From Phoenix dactylifera (Eukaryota; Streptophyta; Magnoliopsida; Arecales; Arecaceae): a stretch of 64,000 nucleotides of DNA. Positions 13,199-23,607 of this stretch are shown here, in pieces. The translations under genes and the position numbers were made by a program. Each line of letters opens with the position of its first letter. The stretch's first letter is position 1. Under the pieces are notes generated by a model. That model was not told the DNA's origin and searched no databases. It saw nothing but the letters and a program-made list of their open reading frames with translations. The stretch spans positions 21,607,674-21,671,673 of the forward strand of contig NC_052400.1 of NCBI RefSeq assembly GCF_009389715.1, in the 5' to 3' direction.

Positions 13199-13648
13199 AT
13201 GGACTTCATCAAGGTGCAACTTTTCCTCCTCGCATACATCTTGCTTGCGACTCTCATGCATCCATGCCTTTGTGAATCCACGGTAACCTCGCATCCAGGA
13301 AATGCTAGAAAAATTGACGGTGAGTCCTCAGTTTCTCCATCTACGTGCACTATTTTTTGACTCTAGAGGTTTTAGAATCCTGAGTTATGCTCCCTTTGAA
13401 GTCATGCAAGGTTAAAATGCAGCGTTGCAAAAGAGAGACGATGTGAAAAAAAACCATTAGAGCTAGGGACAATATTTTCTGTTTTTTTTTTCTTGGGTTG
13501 TTGGGGAAGATTAATGCTTCTTATATATTTATGATATCTAAATGCTAGTTGTTATTTTTACTCTTCAAATGCAGGTACGGCGATTGATCAGGGCATTGCT
13601 TACATGTTGATGCTCGTGGCGTTGCTCGTTACCTATCTCGTCCACTGA
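13199..13648 (+). CDS. Arabinogalactan-peptide-like protein (AGP16/20/22 type), 64 aa
   Basis: Two exons, 13199-13319 and 13575-13648, joined in phase within a Gly codon by a GT-AG intron of 255 bp. The 64-residue product starts with a signal peptide (about residues 1-26, hydrophobic VQLFLLAYILLATLM, ending near CLCES). A short mature part follows, then a C-terminal hydrophobic tail in which GTAIDQGIAYMLMLVALL and TYLVH match the hallmark GPI-anchor signal of plant AG peptides (GTSIDQGIAY...LTYLIH). The intron position just before the G-T/S-IDQG motif also fits this family. Unusually, the mature segment (STVTSHPGNARKIDG) has only one proline and no Ala-Pro repeats, so the usual hydroxyproline arabinogalactan sites appear to be missing. 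Secretion and GPI anchoring at the plasma membrane are inferred from family knowledge. Confidence 0.8.
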
Positions 13649-14050
13649 CTGGTTTCAACAAGAAATGTTGGAGCCTCTGTTACTTTGCCTTCCCTCCGGA
13701 AATACTACTATGGTGTTGTTAGTAATTATGTCATAATTTGCAGTCAGCGAAGCTGAGTCGGGTGTACGTCTTCCTCTACGGTTTCATGAACTAAGCAATC
13801 GTGAGCCGCCTAATTAACGTGCCATGATAGTCTTATATTATTTGTTTTATGTGTACGTACAATAGATGCATATATATGTGCATATATACTTACATGTACA
13901 TAACTACATACATGTGCGTATGTACGTTTGTATGTGTGTGTATCTACGTGCATAGATGGACATATGGATGGATAGTAAAGCAACGAGTACTTGTGAAAGT
14001 TGTTGGTTTAAGCACAAAATCAATAACCATGCTTTTAAAATGAAAATTTA
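13649..14050 (+). other. 3' UTR and flank of the AG-peptide-like gene
   Basis: Non-coding sequence after the stop codon, including a degenerate alternating ATGT/ACAT tract at about 13850-13965 (microsatellite-like). The open frame across this tract reads the repeat only. Confidence 0.4.
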
Positions 14051-14498
14051 CACCTTTAATTACAATTTACAGAGTTTGTATTATCTAGAAATGGAAAAAG
14101 CCGTGAGCACAAAGTGGATGGCAGTAACATAATCACAAAGCTAAAATGCATTGTATACTATGTATTCTGAAAATCCAAGCCATATAGCTCTAACCCTCCA
14201 AACCCTAGTGAATGTGAGTTTTGCATCTGGATCTATTTAACCAACTGGCAAGGTAAATGGGCACCTCCATGATGGATGGCATTAGTGACGAAGAAAAATA
14301 TCCCCCAGCTGAAAAATTAGAGATAGCGAAAAATAAGAAGCTAAATGGCCTACAGCTGATATGAAGGCTTTGGCTTGCTATTAGCAGCTATCAATGTTAG
14401 GAGTGTAGGAATTGCACTCTATAATGCACGCACCGAGTGCAATTGCTGGAGTGCCGGAGCATGGTTAGATTTTTGTTGGATTGACATATTTTAGAAAG

Positions 14499-14678
14499 AG
14501 GAATTATATCCTACACGACATGCACTACATAGCCATGCATACCACCAATCACAGCCGCTCATTCTTATGGGCTTTATTTATTAAGCGCTCATCTCGGTGC
14601 ACCACTTCAAAAATAAGCAACTGTGATTAGCGGTATGGACGGCTCCATGGTGCATGCTGTGTAGTATACAATCTCTAG
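14499..14678. mobile_element. Foldback MITE with long inverted repeats
   Basis: The two halves are inverted copies over about 65 bp. The left half contains ATATCCTACACGACATGCAC and later AATCACAGCCGCT; the reverse complement of the right half contains GTATACTACACAGCATGCAC and AATCACAGTTGCT. TAGAAAG lies directly outside both ends (14492-14498 and 14679-14685) and is a plausible target-site duplication of 7 to 9 bp, as for hAT or Mutator-type MITEs. There is no coding capacity. Confidence 0.6.
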
Positions 14679-15324
14679 TAGAAAGCTGTGTTTTTGGCCA
14701 GGGTTGTTGCTGGCAACATTGGCAGTAGGTCCCGGGTACATATAAGGCATGTAGGTGAAGGGCCTCCTTTGGGAATCACTGAGTCAAGAGTAGTTTTCCC
14801 ATTAATACATACCCTAAATCGAGCTTATCAACGTATAATCAGTAATTATTAGTAGAGACAAATGTCCCTCATCTTGTGCCAAGCCATCCAAGGATTCTAG
14901 TAATGGGTAGAAGGAAAAAACAACAGAAATTCCACCTCTAACGTTCGATGACACGGTCTGAATTCTTCAAATTATAAGAGGCCCTCAGGAACTAATTATT
15001 GATAATTTTCTGTACTTCTGAGAATTGTTATAACAGAAATAATCTCCAAATGATCCAAATACTCATCAAGAAACAAGAAATTCCAGCAGTCGGTGCTACA
15101 GAAAGAAGGGACTTGGAGGGAAGGGAGAGGGAATGAAGCCCTCAAGGACCTTCTTTCTTTTCTGGAAGAAGATTTAGCTCACGCATGCGGCTCTTTGGAA
15201 GCATCCCTCTAGTTTGATCTAGTCTCGCCATGGCGCGTCGATTAGTTAAGCGATTTACCGCAGTACCTCCTATAATTCCGACCTACTGCAGGGATTTATA
15301 AGGAAAAAATGCTAATAGGTAGTT

Positions 15325-15475
15325 TTAGACTAGTTCCCGCAAGCGGCGTGCCGGGAGTAGTTCAAACCGACTATCAAGAACACCAAATATTGATTATGAT
15401 AGGGTATTATATGTAAACATTGTCAATGAATGGTTTGAACTAGTTCCGGCACAGGGCTCGCCGGGACTAATCCAA
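15325..15475. repeat. Pair of GC-rich hairpin motifs
   Basis: Two direct, diverged copies of a roughly 45-bp self-complementary segment sit about 100 bp apart, at about 15325-15371 and 15431-15475. Each starts with an ACTAGTTCC-like word and ends with GCCGGGA-TA-T-CAAAC. Motifs of the AGTTCCGG/CCGGGACTA kind resemble subterminal repeats of plant CACTA or Mutator elements, but no element ends were found. Confidence 0.35.
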
Positions 15476-18036
15476 ACTAAAGATAGGTATTCCTGCATAT
15501 AAGCCCCTACCTGACTTCAATATTGTATATGAGGTGCATGGGAATGCTGGGCTCCATCTCAGCAGGCATTACGCAGCTAAAACAATCATGATTTATTCAT
15601 TCCATCATAACCAGAAGCCTTGCTGGTAAATTTAACAGACCACGAGCAAGTCCGATTTCACCTCTTAATACACAAATTTGTAGCAGAAGTCCTCAGAATA
15701 AACTGAGAGCAAGAGCCCGTGAGCCAGCCCAGCTCTTCGGCATCCGGGCCCAGCCCACCAGCCTTAAGCTAAACCGATCAAATCAACAGAAGCATATCCC
15801 ATAATTTATAGTGATCTTGAAAGTGCTCCATCTTTAATTTGTTTTAATGAGGAGACTCTTTAATTTGTTTCGATTCTTGCTCCTCACAAGTTTGAAGTAA
15901 GAAAAGTATATTGGTCAAAAATAAGAATTTATTTATCAAGATGAATAGATTATAAACAAAAATTTCAATCAAATAAGCCGAGCATAATTAAGGATGCCAT
16001 CGAGTTTGCTTGCTAAAATTACTAGATGTCGATACCGGTGACCTGATCTCAAGAGCCACCCTCATCTGAATTCAGCTAGCTTTTCCCCTGTCCCAATTCA
16101 GATTAGTGTTTCTTATGCTTCATTTTCATGCATATTACGTATTAACAATAATTATTGGAAAGAAAAATCTCGCATCATATGTATCTTCTCAATGCCTAAG
16201 ACCCAAATCTAGATGTAATACTGGGAATTTGTGTTTGTTTTACTTGGCAAGTTTTCAGGATTAATTTATAGAGATCCCTAAATTGTGTTGTGACTTTGTT
16301 AGAAGATACCTTCCAATTGCATGCAGTGTCAAAAAAAACATGCCTCCTTCTAGAAGTGATATGAAACGAAACTTATTCTCAGTAATTAGCCCTCTTCCTT
16401 TTTTTAATGTTTATTATTAAAATTTTTAAGCTTGAGCTAAGGGCCTAGTGGTTGTTCAAGTGGTGAGGTCGCATCAAGATATGTTTTTACCTAGGTCCAA
16501 CTTTGAACCATTTTGGGGTCTAAAATATCAAATGAGTAAAATGAGTCTGGCTGTATACTTGATTTATATACAATTAGGTTTTTCATAGATTTTGGGAATT
16601 CAAACCTACCTTAAACATTCTATTTTATATAATCAAATTGGCTTGGATTCGTTGAAGCCCCAGTTTATTAGATGAAACCAAGAGGATCCACTTTTGATTT
16701 CACAGAGCGGCTTGAAGAAGTGATGTGCATGGTTAAGATCTACATAACTCTAAAAAATCCGACCTAATAAAAATAGGCCAATGTAGCTTTTGACCTTTTC
16801 CGCCCGCTGGTAATTAGCACATGGAAATGCTCAAAAATTTTCTTCATTCATACTCTTAACTAATGATATGCACATTTTTTTTATTAAATCAATATGATGC
16901 ACGAACATTTTAATCAAGTTGCTTTCACTATAAGTAGGGGAATGGCTCTCTTTGCCTTCACTCCAAGGATCTTTTGTGTAAAAGAAGGATTCTCCTTCCT
17001 TCCTTTCTTAGATTGGGCAAAGGTCGCTTCAAGATCTATGCAAATGGATGAATGTAAGATTTTGGTGTACTTGAAAGCTGTATGAGATACGATCCAATGA
17101 TCGAAATTACAAAAGAAGATCAATCATTTTTTCCCATGAAAGATACAACCCGAGCCCCCATTCAAACAACTTATATAATAGTAATCTCGAGCTAGACTTC
17201 CGATGGCTAAAATTGTGGCAAGCACACGCCACAACATGCTATACATATCTTCAAAACACAAAAGAACATGCCACCTAACAAAGACTAGATGTCTTACAAT
17301 CATTAACAATTGAGTGCTTGCATGTTAGATCATCTCTCCCAATGCATAGATGGGCCAATGCAAGACTATAGATTTCTAGGCAACCAAAAAATTGCAAGTT
17401 ACCTTGTCACAAAGGACCACCATTCTAGATATCTAGGAACCATTATTCTAATTCAATCATTCGTAAATACTATTTGGCATAACAGTTGGAAATCCTTGGG
17501 AAGTTATTTCTATTTTTTCCAAAAATGGCTTCGTTTGTTGGTGGGCACCCTGATGACACTTTTTAAACGACTCTAGCTAGTATCCTCATAACTTTAGAAA
17601 TATTTTATTTTCTAATTTTATAAAATATATTCATATTAGGCAAGTATGAACCATGCCATTCTATCGGTATATGTATATAACTTTATTTTGGGCAATCAAC
17701 TAACGTGGATATAATTGACCTAGCGAGATGATATGATATCATGGCGGACAAATTCCACCGGAGATGATGGATAGCGTGTGAAAATGAGACCATTCCAAGA
17801 GCCGTTTGCGGGCGTGAGGCGACAAGGTTGACCAAACACCCTGTTCTTTGACATGCTATCCGACTCTAGCTTGTGTTCGGCCGAAGATCTAAAGAGATGA
17901 TGAATCCTCAGGCCATGTCCTATCCAATGGCCCCTGATCGGCCACTCCCCTGCTTTCATAACTAGTGTTGAGATCAAGTATCTTCTACAAAAGAATTTTT
18001 TTCAACAGAGAATTGAATTAAAAAGGAATAGCTCAC

Positions 18037-19198
18037 TAGGGCTGTCAACGAGCCGAGCCGAGCCCGAGCCACAGCAGGCTCGGCTCGGCTCGTTCTATAA
18101 AAGTCTGGGCTCGGGCTCGGGCTCGGGCTCGGTACCGAGCCCTGTGCTGGGCTCGGGCTCGGGCTCGCCTGGCACAGCTCCGGCTCGGGCTCGAGCTCGT
18201 GAGGCTCGTTTGCCCGAGCCCGAGCCTGCCCCGGCGGCCGGCGCCCCATCCCCATCCCTATCATTCGTCGGAGGACGGGAGGAGAGAACGAAGGAAATAA
18301 AGAAAAAAAGAAAGAAGAGAAGAAAGAAGGGGGCGGCCGCGAGCACCACCGGCACGGACGTCGGCCGCGGGTCGACCGCAGGCGCTGCGGGCGCCGGAGG
18401 CTCGGCCGCGGGTCGACCGCAGGCGCTGCGGGCGCCGGAGGCTCGGCCGCGGGTCGACCGCAGGCGCTGCGGGCGCCGGAGGCTCGGCCGCGGACTGAGA
18501 ACTGAGGAGCAACCGAGCAAAAAGATGATGGACGGACCGTGAGGAAAGAAGAGGAAACTCACCAGCAAGTCGGGGTCGGCCGGTCGCCGGTCGGGGGTCT
18601 GTGAGCCTGTGACTGCTGTCTGTGGAGTCGGGATTCATGGCCGGCGGCGCGGCGTGCGGGCAAAGGAAGGCGGAGCGCGGCGGAGCTGGGGCTTCAGGAA
18701 GTCGGGGAAGGCCGGAAGGGGATCGCCAGACGCCGGATCCAGGAACTAGGGCAGCCGTAGCAAGTCGGGGGAGGGCTGGGAGCCTGGGAGTGGGAGAGGC
18801 CGAGACTCGAGAGGGACTGAGGTCTGAGGGAGATTAGGGCATGAGCACCCTTTTCGACGGTGGGGGGCCTGGGGGCTGGGGAAAATGGGATTTGGCCATG
18901 GGATTGGGAGTCGGGACTCGGGACTTCGGGAGTCACACTCGAAAGGGGGCTGGCTGGGTGGGCCCGTGGGCCGTGGGTCATGAGAGAATGGGAGCTGTTT
19001 CCTTGTTTAGCGAATGGTCCAAGCTTGTTTGGGCTCGTGAGCTGCTCGGGCTCGAGCTCGGGCTCGGGCTCGGATGTAAACGAGCCTGATATTGGGCTCG
19101 GGCTCGGGCTCGTTTGACTAACGAGCCGAGCCCGAGCCGGGCTTTTACCGAGCCGAGCCCGAGCCGAGCCCGAGCAGCTCGGCTCATTAACAGCCCTA
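18037..19198. mobile_element. hAT-superfamily non-autonomous element with a GC-rich interior
   Basis: The 1,162-bp element is flanked by a perfect 8-bp target duplication, TAGCTCAC (18029-18036 and 19199-19206), diagnostic of hAT transposition. Terminal inverted repeats: TAGGGCTGTCAACGAGCCGA on the left and TAGGGCTGTTAATGAGCCGA as the reverse complement of the right. Subterminal regions are dense arrays of GGCTCG/CGAGCC words in opposite orientation at the two ends. The interior is strongly GC-rich and unlike its surroundings, and contains a 41-bp tandem repeat. No transposase is recognisable. The many overlapping Arg/Pro/Ser-rich frames on both strands are compositional artefacts of the GC-rich repeats. 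The interior may be captured host DNA (Pack-type element); that is inference. Confidence 0.85.
18361..18490. repeat. 41-bp tandem repeat, about 3.2 copies, inside the hAT element
   Basis: Three identical 41-bp units start at 18361, 18402 and 18443, each beginning TCGGCCGCGGGTCGACCGCA, followed by a partial fourth. Identity between units implies recent expansion. Confidence 0.95.
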
Positions 19199-19206
19199 TA
19201 GCTCAC

Positions 19207-19824
19207 AAAATATAAATAAGAGACTGAATCTTAACAACTGCAGCAAAAAAGAGGTAAGAAGCTCGACATACCATCTCTTGGATTCAAGGCTGAAATGATT
19301 GACTAAAAAGAAAGCGATAAGAGCCGTGCTCATGTTTCTTTCTGCCCTTTAGCCATGGATATTTGAAAATTATAACTTGACATCAACTTCTATGGATACG
19401 GACGGAACCAAGACCTTAACTTCTCGTATTTTCCTCTTGGTTGGCTGGAGTACACCATTATTTAGAACTAACTTCTCAATATTGTCCTCTTGGCTGGCTG
19501 GAGTACGCCATTATTTGAAACTTTTATAGGAGACAAAACAAGTGACATTTCTATGACATTGTTTCTCACTTGTGGTCCATGGATCAGATGGTCTCAATAG
19601 CAATCCTCATCAAGGACCCAAAGAACAAGTGGAACATTGAATAGTTCCATCAATATGGGCTGACCAGCCATGCCAACCGAGTGCAACACTTAAATACCAA
19701 CCGTCTGATGACGCCAACGGTTGGCTCCCAATTTGGACCGCTAAAGAAGCAGATATCATTTCATCCCCATGCACCCAAATCCAAATCCAAATCCAAATCC
19801 CAATCCCACAAAGAGCTTATAATA
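19207..19824. other. Intergenic and promoter sequence
   Basis: No gene is seen. A diverged pair of similar segments around 19425-19450 and 19485-19510 (each with TCCTCTTGG-TGGCTGGAGTAC) indicates a local tandem duplication of about 60 bp. Just upstream of the next gene lies a run of CAAATC hexamers near 19777-19804. Confidence 0.4.
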
Positions 19825-19834
19825 TATATAAATA
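19825..19834 (+). promoter_or_regulatory. TATA box of the 118-aa gene
   Basis: TATATAAATA lies 33-42 bp upstream of the ATG at 19867. It overlaps the in-frame upstream ATG at 19834, so that codon is unlikely to be in the transcript. This fixes the start at 19867. Confidence 0.6.
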
Positions 19835-19866
19835 TGGTCATACCCCGCCACCAGCGCACCCCTGCC

Positions 19867-20223
19867 ATGGATTACGATCCAGAGCTCCAGAGGCAGAGAT
19901 CCTGCGCATACCCGGTTCTCGACGTCGGCAACTGGTGCAACAGTCGCCGGAGGAGCTCCGGGTTCAGCCGGACATTCGCCGACGACTTGGAGTACCCATC
20001 GGCCCGGGCCACCGGAACGAGGTGGCGAGGTTGGTGGCGGAGGATCGTCAAGGAGAAACGGAGGCTCTCAAACTCGGCGGCCACGATGCACGTTCCTTAC
20101 GATCCCTACACATATGCCCAGAACTTTGACGAAGGATCGGCGTCCGTCGAGCCGGAGAACCTGTCGCGGTCTTTCTCGGCACGGTTCGCCGTCCCCTCAA
20201 GGCTGCTTCAAAGAGTGGGCTGA
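19867..20223 (+). CDS. Unrecognised small basic plant protein, 118 aa
   Basis: A single-exon, GC-rich frame with a clear TATA box just upstream and codon composition unlike its AT-rich flanks, so I take it as a real gene. The N terminus is MDYDPELQRQRSCAYPVL. A basic, tryptophan-rich block at residues 57-68 (WRGWWRRIVKEK) is followed by YDPYTYAQNFDEG and a C-terminal ENLSRSFSARFAVPSR motif. I recall similar Arg/Ser-rich small proteins ending in a SRSFSARFA-like motif in other plants, without an assigned function. There is no signal peptide or membrane segment. An upstream in-frame extension to 19681 exists but would read through the promoter, so I reject it. Function unknown. Confidence 0.7.
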   Translation: MDYDPELQRQRSCAYPVLDVGNWCNSRRRSSGFSRTFADDLEYPSARATGTRWRGWWRRIVKEKRRLSNSAATMHVPYDPYTYAQNFDEGSASVEPENLSRSFSARFAVPSRLLQRVG

Positions 20224-22555
20224 TGAATGCGTATTATGAGTGTTTTCTGTTATCGATCGGCCTCTTGATGCGACCATGGGAATGCCCGCTGTAGCTATTT
20301 GTACGTTTGAAATGTCAATTTAATCGCTTCATCCATTCAAGCCTCTCTCCAATTAATGGCGTCTCTCTAACCTTCTCTCTTCCTTCCTCCAACGCCAAAG
20401 AGAATCAGAAAATTATGTGATTATTAGTTTCTGTTTCCCGTTTCTATCTTAACTAAGTTCACATCATGCAGCTTTTGTTGTTGATACCCCAACTGGCTCG
20501 ATTTATTTATATCATAGCAAATGCAACAATTTTGCTGTGGATGGTTGGGATAGACAAAAGGAAAATACATATAGGAACCCATAAACGTCTTCATTTGTGT
20601 TGCACTTCAATCATTAGAAGATAAAGCTTTCCTCTTATCACTCCGTTCCTTCTACGTGGATAAGCTGGTTTCTCTTCTTTAAGAATGAATCCGCCTTCCA
20701 TTTTGTGAACCTTGTTACAGATAATAGCTTAGAATACCAAATTCTCAGTTAATAAGAAGTTACAAGAGACACTAAAAGGAAGAACAAAAATAAGAAGAAA
20801 GAAGCGGCGATTTGACCTCTTGCCCGTGACCTAACTAATCAAGTTATATGCCAACACCTCTGGCATTTTCCTATGTCCATATCTACCAACCTCATTAGAG
20901 TATCCTCTCCTTTCTTGCATCCTTATTTGACCATGCTGAGGATCCTAGGGGAATAGGCCAAAGAAAAGAAACAGAGACCTTTGATGGTTCTCAGCTCTTC
21001 TTTTACCTTAATTTCAAGGAAGGAAGAAATTAAAGAAAAGGGAGAAATGATGCCACAATGCCCCTTGCATCCTTCATTAGAAAGCTATTCTTACTAAAGT
21101 GCAGGACAACTTGATGAAAGAAAAGGAATCTCCCAGCCTTGGTGTTGTTTTTTTCTTTTTATTTATTTATTTATTTATTGGTACTCATCATCTTTAAAAT
21201 AATGAGAGTTACGTTTGTCTGCAAGTGGCGTGCATCTTTAATGACGAAGATGGGACCTATAGCCAGAAAAATTTAGGTTTCCTTCCATACATGCATGGAG
21301 AGAGATCTGCGAGCCGGACCCCAAGGTGGCACAGAAATAAGGGACAGCTGCTGTGGCGATCTGACTCGTTGGTGACATGGCTTCGCAGGATAAACTAATA
21401 CTGGGAAAAGGATACTAATGAAAAGTTGAGAAAACTTGAGCTATCTCCTTCCTTTATTCCGTTTCGAGAGAGATGGAGTGATGGATTTACATGACTCTGG
21501 ATCTTGTCCGGATCTTACATACGGGAGAAAAGTATGGAGTCTCAAATAATTTTGGTGTCCTGCAGGCCTGCCAGATCTCTTAAATTGGCTGAAAGACTCA
21601 TATGGATGCATTAAAAACAGGTCTCCATGTTAACGTTCACATGGAAGTCCTGAGAATGGACGACCAATCTCATTTAATGGATGCATGAAGGGCGCTGCCA
21701 CCCCACCTCCTCTACTATGAGTCGCAGAGTTTGACAAGATGACTGATAAAAAATGAGGTAGTGAACCGCATGTGATCTGCCCACACTTCATCTCAATTTT
21801 TTTAAGTTCGTTCTCCATACAAATATATCTACGTGTTTGCGAGTCAAGCTTAATGTGGGCTTCACATGGAGAGAGATCATAATGAAGTATTTCATGTGCT
21901 AATTTGGTAAGTTGTAGCTGGGTCCCACCAACTTGTAATGATAATGTGATATATGTAGCTAATTTTCTATAGAGTTTTAGTTTTATAAATAAGTTTAATT
22001 CGGGCTAGTGTATGAGTCCATTTTTTAGAGTAGAACTGGAGATTTGGTGAATGATGATCTCTAGTCAAAGTAGAATTTTTGTTCTTATTTTTCTTTTCTG
22101 TTTTTCTTGGTTGGGATCTTTTTCAAGCATCAGGGAGGAGGTGTTTCATGAGAGGTTAACTAGTGAAATGCATGCAATCGGAGTGTGACCATTTATAATA
22201 TATCAGATGGTTAGTAGGGCGGCTTCATGATGCTATGCTGAGTACAATATCCATACGGGAATGTAGAGTGAACATTCAATTAGCCACAAAAATATTTCAT
22301 TATTGGCTTAAACCTCCCAAAGTTTCATATATATTTGATGATAAGTAGCCTCTTTTTATTAGATGAACTAGATGACTAACACTCGGGCTCAAAACGTCCA
22401 TCCCTGCTCCAGAGAACAGCCAGCTTTATGGGAGTAGGCACCCCAAGATCATCACATGTTAGATCAGAGTTAGGTAAACATTTTTGTAAGATGACTCGGC
22501 TCAATCAACATAAGAAGTGTATCTATAAGTGTTTATTTTCCATATACCAAAAAAG

Positions 22556-23015
22556 AAAAAGATTTTTTTTATGAATATCCTTCTCAATATCGAATTTTGC
22601 ATGAATATCCTTTCAAAATTGATATTTACATGCATATCCTCGTAAAACATTTGTTTTGCTATTCTATCCTTTTTTTTATCCTTATTTTTTCATATGTACC
22701 CACGTCATCTAATGCCGTTAAAAAATTAACAGTTTCAAATTAAAATGACTACAATACCCTTAATGGAAAAAAAAAAGATTTATAAGGCGATTGTGATGGA
22801 GGACAAAAAAAAGTAATTTCAAAATTTTATTTTATTTTTAATTAAAATAAATATAGTTTTTTTACTAACAGTGTTAAAGAACTATTATATTAAGGGTGTT
22901 TGTGTAAAAATAGTAATTTATGAAGGTAAAGAAATAAATATAAATTTTAAAAAAATATTTATGCAAATTTAAATTTTTAGAAAAATATTCATAAAAAAAA
23001 TTTCAAAAGAAATTT
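22556..23015. mobile_element. AT-rich element with long inverted ends (MITE candidate)
   Basis: The left end carries repeated ATGAATATCCTT and TGCATGAATATCC motifs. The right end carries their inverted forms (AAATATTTATGCAAATTT, AAATATTCATAAAA), giving inverted arms of roughly 90 bp around a centre with poly-A/T runs. It is non-coding. The boundaries are approximate and no target duplication was found. Confidence 0.45.
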
Positions 23016-23508
23016 TTTTGATTTGAAACATGTATATAACAGAAGAAACCCATCGTTCGATATATCCCCCCTAGGAAAGTGTGAACTTTTAACTCCAAAT
23101 CTCTCTAGTTCATCTAGTGCGGCCCACAACCTAGCGGGAATCTAGAAGGTTGCTATTTAATTATGAATTAGGTGACGATCATCCAAAGTAATCATCTCTA
23201 TGTCTTGATGAGATAAAGCAGTCATGGTCTCTTTAAAAAGGTAACCAATATCATGAGGGTCATTATCTCCTTGTTTAATATTAACACGTAAAGTTCACAC
23301 TGCCTTTTAACAAGAGCAAAGCGGATTATGCTTAGATCACTTAGTAAAATATTTAGAGCAGATATTCAACCAATGTCGCATCTAATGGCCTAACATTATT
23401 TCTCCCAGTTCATTTGTTGGGGAAGATATCCACGGGACAAACTTTTCAAGAGGAAATTTTGGTGGACTACTAAATATGACTGAGTACTGTGCACTCGTTG
23501 AGTTTATC

Positions 23509-23511
<3 letters not shown>

Positions 23512-23603
<92 letters not shown>
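23512..23603. repeat. (AT)n microsatellite
   Basis: About 92 bp of nearly pure TA dinucleotides. Confidence 0.95.

Positions 23604-23607
<4 letters not shown>

Larger units (their letters stand above)
14051..18028. other. Intergenic, repeat-rich, no supported gene
   Basis: AT-rich DNA with a foldback MITE (14499-14678), two similar self-complementary GC-rich segments (15325-15475), a possible tRNA-like SINE fragment near 16440-16515, and several short frames around 16890-17980 that match nothing I recognise on either strand. I annotate no gene here. Confidence 0.45.

Noticed and set aside
16440-16515. tRNA-like A/B-box pattern (CTAGTGGTTGTTCAAGTGG ... GGTCCAACTTTGAACC)
   Set aside because: The B-box match is poor and no target duplication or terminal tract could be assigned; it may be an old SINE but the support is too thin.
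18095-19206. Several overlapping frames of 70-170 codons on both strands in the hAT element
   Set aside because: They are produced by GC-rich GGCTCG and 41-bp repeats; frames overlap on both strands and show only Pro/Ser/Arg/Gly-rich low complexity with no transposase motifs.
19681-19866. N-terminal extension of the 118-aa protein
   Set aside because: It lacks an ATG before 19834, reads a CAAATC hexamer run and passes through the TATA box, so it is unlikely to be transcribed.
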